Shown here one piece after another: positions 55,275 to 63,332 of a DNA stretch of 64,000 nt. Numbering within the stretch: position 1 is the stretch's first letter; each line of letters begins with the position of its first letter. The notes beneath the pieces are model-generated. The model had not been told where the DNA came from. It saw only the letters and a list, made by a program, of their open reading frames with translations, and ran no database searches. This DNA is from an uncultured Saccharospirillaceae bacterium. Lineage in GTDB: Bacteria > Pseudomonadota > Gammaproteobacteria > Pseudomonadales > Oceanobacteraceae. Made by a program: the position numbers and the translations under genes. Where the stretch lies: contig CANNFT010000015.1 of the NCBI GenBank assembly GCA_947503895.1, positions 62,001-126,000 on the forward strand, read 5' to 3'.

Positions 55275-55511
55275 TTATTCAATGTTCGGCCTTTCAGCCA
55301 ACACTGCTTTTACTACATTATGTTGTGACTTCCATTCATCAGAAGCTTTAAAAACTATACCGCTCACGGAAGCTACTTCATCTTCAGTCCAATCTGATGC
55401 TTCTATAGACTCCTCGCACTGTTGCAAACTACTAAGGTAAGCTAAAAGCCTTTTTGTAGTGAGACTCTCTAACTTATTCTGACGCAGTGGATTTACCGAT
55501 CTTGGTGCCAT
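55275..55511 (-). CDS. small cassette gene, unknown function
   Basis: A 78-residue soluble protein (MAPRSVNPLRQNKLESLTTKRLLAYLSSLQQCEESIEASDW..). Helical, acidic. Start ATG 55511 has AGGAAAG upstream. Its attC was replaced by IS1182-type sequence (55214-55271). No family recognised. Confidence 0.55.
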   Translation of the reverse strand: MAPRSVNPLRQNKLESLTTKRLLAYLSSLQQCEESIEASDWTEDEVASVSGIVFKASDEWKSQHNVVKAVLAERPNIE

Positions 55512-55523
55512 CTTTCCTAAGCC

Positions 55524-55607
55524 TTATAACACTCGCTAGCACAGGCGAGCGAAGAATGAGTGAATCCAGCACAGCTTGCTGTGCGATTGTGCCTTGCTTT
55601 GTTAGTA
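55524..55607 (-). repeat. attC-like site 5
   Basis: In cassette orientation: R'' TACTAAC (55607-55601), AAAGCAAGGCACAATC, GCACAGCAAGCTGTGC hairpin, CTCGCC..., R' GTTATAA (55530-55524). 84 bases. The upstream gene's TAA stop lies in R''. Confidence 0.75.
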
Positions 55608-56060
55608 GCCACCGCGGCGCTGCTCCCTTTTAGGGTTATGTATCCATACATTACAACCATATTCTTTTGTGTATGTTTTACCCAGGTCAGTTGTAATTTC
55701 TGCAATACACATCGATGGTTTACCACCAAGTCCAGAACCCCATCGATGGTATTTGTGATTATATTCGGAGTTAAATTCAAATGTGACAGTTGCTTCTCTT
55801 AACCAATCTGTCGGAATTTCACTAGTTTTAATAACCATATTCAAAAATCCAGAAATCAATTCAAGTGCTTTTCCAAACTTATCTGATTCAGGGAACATTG
55901 TCCGATCTAATAAATTCAAAACAATTTTTTCCGAATTTACTGCGTCAGCATGAGCATAAAGTAGGCCTAATGCCCAATAGCCTTCGCAATCAAAGCTGCG
56001 ACTTAGGCACCACTGCCCAAGATTGCCAGCTATTCCTTTTAATTGTTTCCTGCGTGCCAT
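55602..56060 (-). CDS. cassette gene, unknown function
   Basis: A 152-residue protein (MARRKQLKGIAGNLGQWCLSRSFDCEGYWALGLLYAHADAV...GKTYTKEYGCNVWIHNPK..). Mixed alpha/beta, likely cytoplasmic, not recognised by family. Its stop overlaps attC 5. No clear ribosome binding site; promoter-less cassette genes are common. Confidence 0.6.
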   Translation of the reverse strand: MARRKQLKGIAGNLGQWCLSRSFDCEGYWALGLLYAHADAVNSEKIVLNLLDRTMFPESDKFGKALELISGFLNMVIKTSEIPTDWLREATVTFEFNSEYNHKYHRWGSGLGGKPSMCIAEITTDLGKTYTKEYGCNVWIHNPKREQRRGGY

Positions 56061-56070
56061 AATTAAGAAC

Positions 56071-56168
56071 TACTAACGCCGCGAGCAGCTGCGGCTTTGA
56101 AGCTGTGCGTAGCGGCCATCGCAAAATCGAACAGCGGAAAAGACGTCAGATGCCTTGCCTTGTTAGTT
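56071..56168 (-). repeat. attC-like site 6
   Basis: In cassette orientation: R'' AACTAAC (56168-56162), AAGGCAAGGCATCTGACG..., CGCAGCTGCG central hairpin, ...CGCGGC, R' GTTAGTA (56077-56071). 98 bases. Confidence 0.75.
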
Positions 56169-56171
56169 GCT

Positions 56172-56591
56172 TTACTTTGGAAGATCATCAATAGCCACCT
56201 TAGCGAAGAAATGTACATTGTCTTCAGAGCCGTTTTCTAGCCTCTTGAGTACTTTAGCAAGCGGAAATAGAAAACTATCTGGTTTTGACCACAATATTGC
56301 AGCAGTGCCAAGCCCAAAGCCAATACCCTCTATTTGGGGGCTGATTCTTTCTGCTTCCGAAAACTCTAGCCAGTTGTAATCAATTGTTGAGTTCTTACGA
56401 ATCACCTCTCCAATGTACGAGCCTGCCCGAAGTGTGATTTTTACCAATTCTTCGTCCTCTGGAAGATTCAATCGTAATAGCTCAAGGTATTTATCCAAAA
56501 ATTCTAGGCTTTCCATAGAGAAGTCCATACATTTATCATCGAAGAAATCATGCTCCCGAACTGGATCTTCAGGATTATCAAAGAGCATCAT
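56172..56591 (-). CDS. cassette gene, unknown function
   Basis: A 139-residue acidic protein (MMLFDNPEDPVREHDFFDDKC..., ending EDNVHFFAKVAIDDLPK). LEFLDKYLELLRL and ITLRAGSYIGEVIRKN, with YNWLEFSEA, suggest a compact helical fold. Not recognised by family with confidence. Its attC is site 6; upstream lies the IS1182 remnant. Confidence 0.6.
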   Translation of the reverse strand: MMLFDNPEDPVREHDFFDDKCMDFSMESLEFLDKYLELLRLNLPEDEELVKITLRAGSYIGEVIRKNSTIDYNWLEFSEAERISPQIEGIGFGLGTAAILWSKPDSFLFPLAKVLKRLENGSEDNVHFFAKVAIDDLPK

Positions 56592-56662
56592 TGATAAATC
56601 TTGATTCCCTCATTATTTAATTTCGTCTTCTTTTTAAAGAAAGAAAGCACAATCTCTCCTTG

Positions 56663-57056
56663 GCAACTAACGAGGCTGTAGAAAAACCATCATAAGTTCA
56701 TGATTTTCCATCGCCAAAATTCTTCATTTAATTAGCCGTTAATTTGCCACATCATCTTCAAATATCAACCTAAAACACCAAAATGATACAGATAATCACT
56801 ATGAGTGCTCTATGACACTCTTTTAATGACTCAATTGCCCGTAATACGTTAACTTTTCGATATTATGAACCATACAGTACAACTGCCATTGGGATTGTAC
56901 TTTATCTTTTCCTGGTAAGCTAAATCGGATTAATCCCTTGTTGGTTCCAATATTAGCAAAGACAGGTTCTACTACCGACATTCTATGACTATAAATCTGT
57001 TTACCTTCTTGGCTATCCACTCTGTGCTTCATCCAATCGGTATATGTTGGCCCGGG
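56663..57056 (-). mobile_element. truncated IS1182-family element next to an attC half-site
   Basis: Left: AACTAAC (attC R' on the plus strand), then from 56671 AGGCTGTAGAAAAACC..., an IS end. The minus-strand frame 56823-57056 encodes PTYTDWMKHRVDSQEGKQIYSHRMSVVEPVFANIGTNKGLIRF, the C-terminal part of an IS1182-family transposase. The rest of the transposase and the other IS end are absent. A GTTAGAA core-like sequence is just past the right edge (57059-57065). Confidence 0.75.
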
Positions 57057-57110
57057 TTGTTAGAATGAGTGTCCTTTTAGACTGTTTTAGACTGTCTCTT
57101 TTAGACTGTC

Positions 57111-57209
57111 GTTGAAGCCATCCGGCAAGCCAATGGTACTATTTCAAAAGGGGCCGGGAAGGCGGCTGATCAGGCTGTTGTTAAGAATCGCGGACGCTCT
57201 GGAAAGTAA
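57111..57209 (+). pseudogene. 3' tail of a lost, possibly toxin-related gene
   Basis: 33 codons (VEAIRQANGTISKGAGKAADQ... ending RGRSGK and TAA) in a good coding frame with no start; a stop lies just upstream. It ends 18 bases before the toxin-immunity ORF. It looks like the C-terminal tail of an Ala/Gly-rich carrier protein cut off by the island rearrangement. Confidence 0.4.
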
Positions 57210-57227
57210 CCTAGACTTCGGGAGATA

Positions 57228-57893
57228 ATGAACGATCCTAAGGCAAGTTCTGCTGATAGAGGCTGGTTAAAGAACGATGCTCGTCATATTAAATACGGAA
57301 ATAAATCTGGGCTGAGGCTTCCCCGAAACGGAAGGAAATCACCTGGACGAAAGGCTAAGGACAAGGGTTATGAATTAGCTCATCCATATAATGCACCCGC
57401 TAGTAAAGGCAATAATTATTCAGGCGCAAAACTAAAAAACCATGCAGATCATCTCGATTGCATAGACGTAGGTACTAACATGAAAAGTATGGGGAGAATG
57501 CATGAAAAACAGATTGAGAATTTGCTTAAGCAAACTCCACACAATAGGTACGAGTATTTTATTCGCTATTGTGCTGACTTTGAACAAGTTTGGGGATTGG
57601 TAGTTGGTGAGGATAACTGGGTCATTTTCAAAGATGATAATGGAGATGAAATATTTCCTTTATGGTCTCATCCAGATTTAGCTGATACGTGTTGTTTTGA
57701 TGAGCATAGAAAAATGGGGGCAATACCTCAGGCTATAGATTTAGACTCATTTATTCAAAATTGCATTCCTGATATGGAGTCAGCTGGTGTTTACTTTGGA
57801 ATATTTTATGACAAATTAAGAGTAGGCTTAGTAGTTACAAGTGAGGAACTTAAAATTGCGCTAGAAGAAGAAGGTTCAGCATGGGATGGTTAA
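57228..57893 (+). CDS. polymorphic-toxin tip fused to a DUF2750-like immunity domain
   Basis: A 221-residue protein. Residues about 1-75 (WLKNDARHIKYGNKSGLRLPRNGRKSPGRKAKDKGYELAHP..NHADH) resemble C-terminal nuclease toxin tips of Rhs/contact-dependent toxins. From about residue 92 (MHEKQIENLLKQTPHNRYEYFIRYCADFEQVWGL...) it matches DUF2750, a predicted immunity-like family. The junction (DHLDCIDVGTNMKSMGR) lacks the toxin's expected C-terminal end. Start is well supported (GGGAGATA upstream). Both halves in one frame is unusual; it may be a deletion fusion. Whether the product is toxic or protective is unknown. Confidence 0.6.
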   Translation: MNDPKASSADRGWLKNDARHIKYGNKSGLRLPRNGRKSPGRKAKDKGYELAHPYNAPASKGNNYSGAKLKNHADHLDCIDVGTNMKSMGRMHEKQIENLLKQTPHNRYEYFIRYCADFEQVWGLVVGEDNWVIFKDDNGDEIFPLWSHPDLADTCCFDEHRKMGAIPQAIDLDSFIQNCIPDMESAGVYFGIFYDKLRVGLVVTSEELKIALEEEGSAWDG

Positions 57894-57909
57894 AGGACTG
57901 CTTATGTGT

Positions 57910-57978
57910 AGTAGTTCAGACTCGATCTGACAGTCGCCCGTTTTAATTCGGGGTCTGTCAGATTAAATCTGGACTGCT
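57910..57978. repeat. 69-bp inverted-repeat element at the island's right edge
   Basis: Arms of 24 bases (57910-57933 and 57955-57978), identical at 19 positions, separated by 21 bases. One arm matches 1964-1987 at 20 of 24 positions. It could be a MITE or the ends of a deleted IS. It lies between the island and the chromosomal SRPBCC gene and could also terminate both converging genes. Confidence 0.65.
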
Positions 57979-57987
57979 ATGATATTG

Positions 57988-58539
57988 TCACAAACCTGCT
58001 TCAGCATAAGCTTTTAACGCTACAAGCTCACTGCTCATACCTTCTAGCATTTGATTTTTATATATAAGATAACCCATTCCTGCAAACCACCCATTAAATT
58101 GGAAAGTACCTTTGACTAACGTACTGCCATCAGTCTGTTGCTCTAAGTATCGACAACGTTGACCTCCTGCCATAAAGCTGTACCACATCTCATCTCGCCA
58201 GCAGAAAACTTCACTCTGCACGAGCTGGGTAATAATATGATCGGATTCCACTTCGCGACCATCTAACGTTAGTTTTGCTAATACATGACCACCGATTTCG
58301 CTTTGCCCCACGGCCTCATATAACCATGGGTTCCACAATGCGTACTCATCAAACTCGAGAAGAATGTTGTAAAGTTTATCTGCTTGCACCTGAATGTTGA
58401 GCACGTCTGTTTCGATGAGAGGTGCTTTGCCTGCATATGCAGTATTCAAACAGAGTACATTTCCTAGAAAAATACTGCATATAAATAACAGGCTTTGATG
58501 CAATCTCAGACGAACTCTAACGAATTTTTCAATGGCCAT
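57988..58539 (-). CDS. secreted SRPBCC (START-like) family protein
   Basis: A 183-residue protein. Signal peptide (LLFICSIFLGNVLCLNTAYAG) followed by ALWNPWLYEAVGQSEIGGHV and VFCWRDEMWYSFMAGGQRCRYLEQ, the SRPBCC/polyketide_cyc fold pattern. Predicted periplasmic; hydrophobic ligand binding is typical of the fold. Start set at ATG 58539. It follows the AhpD-like gene by 101 bases on the same strand and may share its transcript. Confidence 0.75.
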   Translation of the reverse strand: MAIEKFVRVRLRLHQSLLFICSIFLGNVLCLNTAYAGKAPLIETDVLNIQVQADKLYNILLEFDEYALWNPWLYEAVGQSEIGGHVLAKLTLDGREVESDHIITQLVQSEVFCWRDEMWYSFMAGGQRCRYLEQQTDGSTLVKGTFQFNGWFAGMGYLIYKNQMLEGMSSELVALKAYAEAGL

Positions 58540-58640
58540 ATTCAGTCCTTTAAACCGTTTTAATGAGTGAACGTTCCATTGCATCATCGCCTATGTCAGC
58601 AGCACTTAAAAGAGATGAGAATCGCCTAATTTACACGGTA

Positions 58641-59897
58641 TTAATCACCTGCTCTGTTCAGCATTTTGAATAGTAAGGGCCTAAACCGCCCTAATAAAGA
58701 AGCGCCCAGTGAACTGGGCGTATGTGTCGTGTGAGCGCTTGATAATTGCGTTAGGTTTAAATTCGACTGAACCTCCTGACTCATTAGGTTAACTTCACTG
58801 TCTAAACGCACGCCCGTTGCGTTGGCTATTCGGTTCATGCGTTGAAAGCTGGCAATTAAAGCAGCGGCGTCCACGAGAGCCTTTGGCCCTAACGTTCGAT
58901 TCATTTTCTCGCGCATATCCGGTAGGCCATCCTTTCGTAATAGAACCGCATCTACGTATTCGGTCAATAGATCGGCATCAGGAAGCGCGGGGGCGTGCTC
59001 TTGCTTCGCCGTTTGCAATGTTGCTTCTTGTACAAAACTGTTCTTAGTCGCGGTGCTTAATCCATCCGCCAATTGGTTTACACTTATTTTCTCGCCCGTG
59101 ATTTCACCGTTAATTTGAAGCAACATGCTGTGAGACGAAGAGCAATAAAAACAAGCATTTTGAAGTGATACACGCGAGGCAATCCACTCAATTTGAGCAC
59201 GACTCAATGCACGGCCACCATTTGAAGAAGCTCTTAATACGTATTTCGGTTCTAAATAATAACGATTTTCCATGTATCGCTGACAGCGTACCGCATCTGG
59301 AATGCAGCTCAATGCCCTCAAAACATTGGTGGCTTTTGGTACATCTGCGTATAAATCACGTTCAGCGACGCCTGCTGATTTTTTGCTGAGCATGGGTACC
59401 CAGCTTTGTCCATTCATAAGACCACTGGGTACATATCCGGTAGGTGGTCGAGTATCCGCCTTTGGCAATGGTTCTAGTGGTAATCCTAGCGCAAAGTGAA
59501 ATGTGTCCACATTGAACACCATGACGACAATGCTCAATAACTCAACGTAGTGCCCTCGACTAAAACCCGCTTGATCGAGCGTGTCGATCCACTTCTCGGT
59601 GATACGGCCAGAATCGGTGACGATTCTATGTATAGCATCCACAATCATATCCGGCAGAATCCCTTGAGAGCGATGTTCACCGACCATCGAATAAGGAGAT
59701 AACGCCAGCTGACGACGCTGGCAAAAGTCACAATTCACAGCGTGACGAACTTCTTCGGCAATGGCGATTCGTTCGAAACCTTTCCACCAACTTCCAGTTC
59801 GCCCTATAAATCCCCAAGCGACTCGATTGGCTTTTACGATGTCCTCTCGAATGAGAAGCTTAATAGTATTTTCTGCGTTGTAATCGAAGTGGGTCAT
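58641..59897 (-). CDS. two-domain AhpD/carboxymuconolactone decarboxylase-like protein
   Basis: A 418-residue protein with two AhpD-like halves. The first (about 1-145) has NCDFCQRRQ (CxxC), the second (about 205-270) CFYCSSSHSMLL, the CxxCxxxH of AhpD-like peroxidases. The rest is helical, with a C-terminal Ser/Thr-rich tail and basic end. Family activity: alkylhydroperoxidase with the CxxC redox pair. Two CxxC motifs in one chain is notable. Start (ATG 59897) is uncertain, with several ATGs upstream. Confidence 0.65.
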   Translation of the reverse strand: MTHFDYNAENTIKLLIREDIVKANRVAWGFIGRTGSWWKGFERIAIAEEVRHAVNCDFCQRRQLALSPYSMVGEHRSQGILPDMIVDAIHRIVTDSGRITEKWIDTLDQAGFSRGHYVELLSIVVMVFNVDTFHFALGLPLEPLPKADTRPPTGYVPSGLMNGQSWVPMLSKKSAGVAERDLYADVPKATNVLRALSCIPDAVRCQRYMENRYYLEPKYVLRASSNGGRALSRAQIEWIASRVSLQNACFYCSSSHSMLLQINGEITGEKISVNQLADGLSTATKNSFVQEATLQTAKQEHAPALPDADLLTEYVDAVLLRKDGLPDMREKMNRTLGPKALVDAAALIASFQRMNRIANATGVRLDSEVNLMSQEVQSNLNLTQLSSAHTTHTPSSLGASLLGRFRPLLFKMLNRAGD

Positions 59898-60274
59898 TAT
59901 CGTTCTCATGCAAATGGAGTGAAGCACGTATTTGGCCACCTGATCATAGTGTGCTTCCTCTCGATGAATAGAGCCTTAACACACTGTTCTAAGAAACGCA
60001 TTGTTGCAGTATTCAGCACCACGAGGGGGTCATATTTCAAATTAGTGAGGCTCCTGTAAAGCTTTGTAAAGAATCCCTTCATGTCAAAATGGCGAATGGT
60101 TACCGGAAAATGCACTGCAAGCTTATTATTGACACTTTAAACTGAACAACTCCCAGTAGCAGACCTGTTATCACTCAGTATTCATATGTTCTTCAATTTA
60201 CCGTCATATATTTTCGCCAGTCTAATTCGCCGAAATATATGACTCTCAATTCCATCACATTAGGAAGGATCAGT
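59898..60274. other. intergenic region between divergent genes
   Basis: 377 bases. Open frames on the minus strand at 59906-60115 and 60193-60378 have no start signals and the second overlaps the phosphatase signal peptide. Promoters for both flanking genes are expected. Confidence 0.4.
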
Positions 60275-62104
60275 ATGCGAACGCTGTTATTTAATCCGAT
60301 ATATGGTTCATCGAATATGGTTAAAAGCCTGAAGGCTGTTCTTAGACGCTTAGGCTGGCTTCCACTGTGTTTCTTCACCTTTTTTACATTTAGCCTCGCA
60401 AACGCCGACAGTAAAGTGCTGTTGTTGGGGATTGATGGCGTTCAACTTGAGGAAATGCAAAAACTCAATACGCCTAACATTAAACGCTTAAATATTACTA
60501 AAGCCTACACAGGTGGCGTAACGGGCACTTCCAGTGAACAAAAAACCAATAGCGGTCCAGGATGGTCGACCATTTTGACGGGGGTGTGGGCAAATAAACA
60601 TGCAATATGGGAGAACAGTTCTGGAGCCGCCAATCCACTGTACCCCAGTTTATTTAAACGCATTCGCGATGCACGTCCCGATGCTTATATCGCCAGTATT
60701 GCCCATTGGGGCACACCGAATACCACTTATTTTGCCTCTGATGTCATCACAAATAATATAACGATTAATGGCATTAATGATGATAGCGTGACGCAAAAGG
60801 TGATTGAACTTATTCAAACCACGCCTGCTGACTTTATTTTTGCTCACTTAGATGACCCGGATCATTATTCACATAAATCGTGTTTTGGGTCGGATTACGA
60901 CGCTTCACTGGTAAAGGCTGACGCACAATTAGGCTTGATGTTAGATGCCATCGAAGCACAAGCTAATCAAAACAATGATGACTGGTTAATGCTTGTGACC
61001 ACGGATCACGGACGCCAACCCATTCTCGGGTGTGGGCATGGCAACCAATCTGAGCAGGAAAAGACCATTTTTATCGCTTCAAATAAAGCCATGAATGCTG
61101 AATTTACCCAACATACTGGCGATATTGCACGCACGGACTTTAACGGTTTATATGGCTACGCATCGCAAGCCAGCATTGCACCAACCGTGCTGCGACACCT
61201 CGATATCACCATTGATCCAAATTGGAAATTAGACGGTATGCCTTTATTAGGTGAAGAAGGTGTGCGTAAATTAATGCTCGCCAGTCATAACAGCGACTTC
61301 ACATGGTGGGAGAATGAAAGCCATACGATTGATATATATCGAAATGGTCAGTGGATTGATTCTATTAATAGTTTAGAACGTCAATGGGCGGACGCTTCTG
61401 CTGCAAACGGTTTGAACGAATATGTATTCGTAAAGAATAATGTGCCCGTGGCAATTCAGCTTAATAGTGTGAACTTGAACGCTGCAGTATCTTGGAACGC
61501 ATTCCGTGGCTATTTCTTTCGTTCTGACCTGCAATACATTCGATACAGTAAAACACTCGACCGTACAGATAATGGCTACCCTAAGCCCACGAATGAAAAA
61601 TTCTGGCCTGGGTTGGGCCAGTATGCTCATCAGCTAGCAGCCGCGTTCAGTAAAAATAGTAATACGAGCTATTATTTTCTCGATAACGGACAATACATTC
61701 GCTACAACAATATACTGGATCGTGCGGATTCCGGTTACCCCAAACCCATTAACAATGACACATGGCCTGGGTTAGCACCTTATGCCACACAAATAGCGGC
61801 CACCTTAAAGTGGAGCAACGACAAGGTATATTTCTTTTTGAAAAATGGCGAGTACCTTCGTTACGACCTAGGTGACGACCAAGTCGATAGTGGTTATCCC
61901 AAACCGATTAATAACGCGACTTGGCCTGGGCTTGAGGGGTATGCAATGGATATCACGTCTGCGTTTCATTGGAACAATAATCGTGCTTATTTCTTTTTAA
62001 CGGGCCAACGATATATTCGCTACAATATCGCTGACGACAGAGCTGAAGATGGCTATCCAGTCAAAATAAATAATGTTAATTGGCCAGGTGTGCTAAACCC
62101 TTAG
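60275..62104 (+). CDS. alkaline-phosphatase-superfamily enzyme with C-terminal hemopexin repeats
   Basis: A 609-residue protein. Signal peptide or N-terminal anchor (about 25-43), then a type I phosphodiesterase/nucleotide pyrophosphatase fold: LLLGIDGVQ (metal Asp), GPGWSTILTGVWANKH (Ser/Thr nucleophile region), HLDDPDHYSH and TTDHGRQPILGCGHGNQSEQE (metal-binding residues). Residues about 415-609 contain four hemopexin-like repeats, each with YIRYxxxxDRxDxGYPKP and WPGL. GGAAGG precedes ATG 60275. Exported phosphodiesterase or phosphatase; the repeats probably bind a ligand or surface. Confidence 0.88.
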   Translation: MRTLLFNPIYGSSNMVKSLKAVLRRLGWLPLCFFTFFTFSLANADSKVLLLGIDGVQLEEMQKLNTPNIKRLNITKAYTGGVTGTSSEQKTNSGPGWSTILTGVWANKHAIWENSSGAANPLYPSLFKRIRDARPDAYIASIAHWGTPNTTYFASDVITNNITINGINDDSVTQKVIELIQTTPADFIFAHLDDPDHYSHKSCFGSDYDASLVKADAQLGLMLDAIEAQANQNNDDWLMLVTTDHGRQPILGCGHGNQSEQEKTIFIASNKAMNAEFTQHTGDIARTDFNGLYGYASQASIAPTVLRHLDITIDPNWKLDGMPLLGEEGVRKLMLASHNSDFTWWENESHTIDIYRNGQWIDSINSLERQWADASAANGLNEYVFVKNNVPVAIQLNSVNLNAAVSWNAFRGYFFRSDLQYIRYSKTLDRTDNGYPKPTNEKFWPGLGQYAHQLAAAFSKNSNTSYYFLDNGQYIRYNNILDRADSGYPKPINNDTWPGLAPYATQIAATLKWSNDKVYFFLKNGEYLRYDLGDDQVDSGYPKPINNATWPGLEGYAMDITSAFHWNNNRAYFFLTGQRYIRYNIADDRAEDGYPVKINNVNWPGVLNP

Positions 62105-62141
62105 CGCTACCTATAATTTAAAAAATATAATAAAATAGAAT

Positions 62142-62166
62142 AGCGCCGAGATACTCGGCGCTTTTT
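62142..62166 (+). terminator. terminator after the phosphatase gene
   Basis: AGCGCCGAG, ATA loop, CTCGGCGCT followed by TTTTT, 38 bases past the stop. A typical intrinsic terminator. Confidence 0.95.
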
Positions 62167-62343
62167 ACGCCCGAATTAAATCCCACCAAGCCACTCTACT
62201 CCCAACAAACGCCACCCCAGTGAATACCATCCAAACCTAATATGGCCTATTGGCAAATGATCTCGGTTGTTGCACGAATCTCTGGCTAAATTCATAGGGT
62301 TTGCTCAAAGAAACATGGCATTAAACGATTCTAAAACGTCATC

Positions 62344-62814
62344 ATGGTAAAAAGCGCCTATCCGGTCATTTCAATGATCACTGATCTGAGCCCATTATTG
62401 TTCAACCCTATTCTTTGGTTAATACTGAAGCCTTTCATTATATTGAGTACCCATTTTATGCTGAAACGATCAATCTTCTTACTACTGACAGCGGTTGTCA
62501 GTGGGTTATCGGTACATTACTTACATCGGCTCAATGATTTCCAAACGGTATTTTTGCCAAACTGCTCAACACCTGAACCTCTACGCTTCGAGGCTCTCAT
62601 TGCAGCCGCTAATGTAACAGCATTTGTATGGGGTTATGGCCGTGAGCCCGTTCATCTCAAAGTGTGGCATGGCCCGTCTTTGGTCCATGATGTACAGCTC
62701 ATACCCGATGATAATGGGAAAATGCTTTGGAGCGAAAGCGGTGATTGGTATGACGACTTTGTGGTTGAGTTAAACGGAAAAGCATGCAGAATGAACGTCA
62801 CAGTAAAAATTTAG
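62344..62814 (+). CDS. small membrane-anchored protein of unknown function
   Basis: A 156-residue protein. Hydrophobic segments at about 18-38 and 42-60, the second followed by HYLHRLNDF, then a soluble beta-rich domain with two cysteines (NCSTPE and KACRM). A second start at ATG 62458 would give a simple signal-anchor version and may be the true one. No family recognised. 15 bases precede the GNAT gene, so co-transcribed. Confidence 0.55.
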   Translation: MVKSAYPVISMITDLSPLLFNPILWLILKPFIILSTHFMLKRSIFLLLTAVVSGLSVHYLHRLNDFQTVFLPNCSTPEPLRFEALIAAANVTAFVWGYGREPVHLKVWHGPSLVHDVQLIPDDNGKMLWSESGDWYDDFVVELNGKACRMNVTVKI

Positions 62815-62829
62815 TGGGAAATATTCAGT

Positions 62830-63303
62830 ATGACGATCGTTTGGCAGTGGAAATCTTTTTCAGAGTTATCTGCCCATGACCTGTATGCAATACTAAAGTT
62901 GCGCCAAGACGTTTTTTGCATTGAACAAGATTGCTTATATCCAGATATAGATGGTGAAGATCCACATTATTTACATTTGCTAGGGTGGCAGACGTTGCTT
63001 GCAGATGAAAGCAAGCCTCACTTAGCAGCTTACCTAAGAGTTGCGCCACCTAGGCTGAAGTATGATGAGGCTTCATTAGGCAGAGTAGTGACATCGCCTC
63101 ATAACCGAGGAGATGGCATTGGTAAAATGCTGATGACGACGGCCTTAAATCATATGGATACTGTATTAGGGTACCCAAGCGTTCGTATTTCCGCTCAATC
63201 GTACCTAGAATTGTTTTATAAAGATTTTGGTTTTGAAACCGTTTCCACACCGTACTTGGAGGATGATATTCCCCATATAGAGATGCTACGCCGCACGAAT
63301 TAA
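62830..63303 (+). CDS. ElaA-type GNAT acetyltransferase
   Basis: A 157-residue protein beginning TIVWQWKSFSELSAHDLYAILKLRQDVFCIEQ..YPDIDGEDP, the ElaA signature. LGRVVTSPHNRGDGIGKMLM holds the acetyl-CoA-binding V/R-x-x-G-x-G. Substrate not known for ElaA. Followed by a VOC gene after 29 bases. Confidence 0.9.
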   Translation: MTIVWQWKSFSELSAHDLYAILKLRQDVFCIEQDCLYPDIDGEDPHYLHLLGWQTLLADESKPHLAAYLRVAPPRLKYDEASLGRVVTSPHNRGDGIGKMLMTTALNHMDTVLGYPSVRISAQSYLELFYKDFGFETVSTPYLEDDIPHIEMLRRTN

Positions 63304-63332
63304 CACATTGTGAAACACAAGGAGAGGCTATC

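Noticed and set aside
57075..57109. Possible CRISPR array from the TTTTAGACTGT repeats
   Set aside because: Units are 11 bases with overlapping or 3-base spacing; no spacers of CRISPR size and no cas genes.
58710..58727. CGCCCAG-TGAA-CTGGGCG hairpin
   Set aside because: Lies inside the AhpD-like coding sequence, 70 bases before its stop; probably chance or a weak structure.
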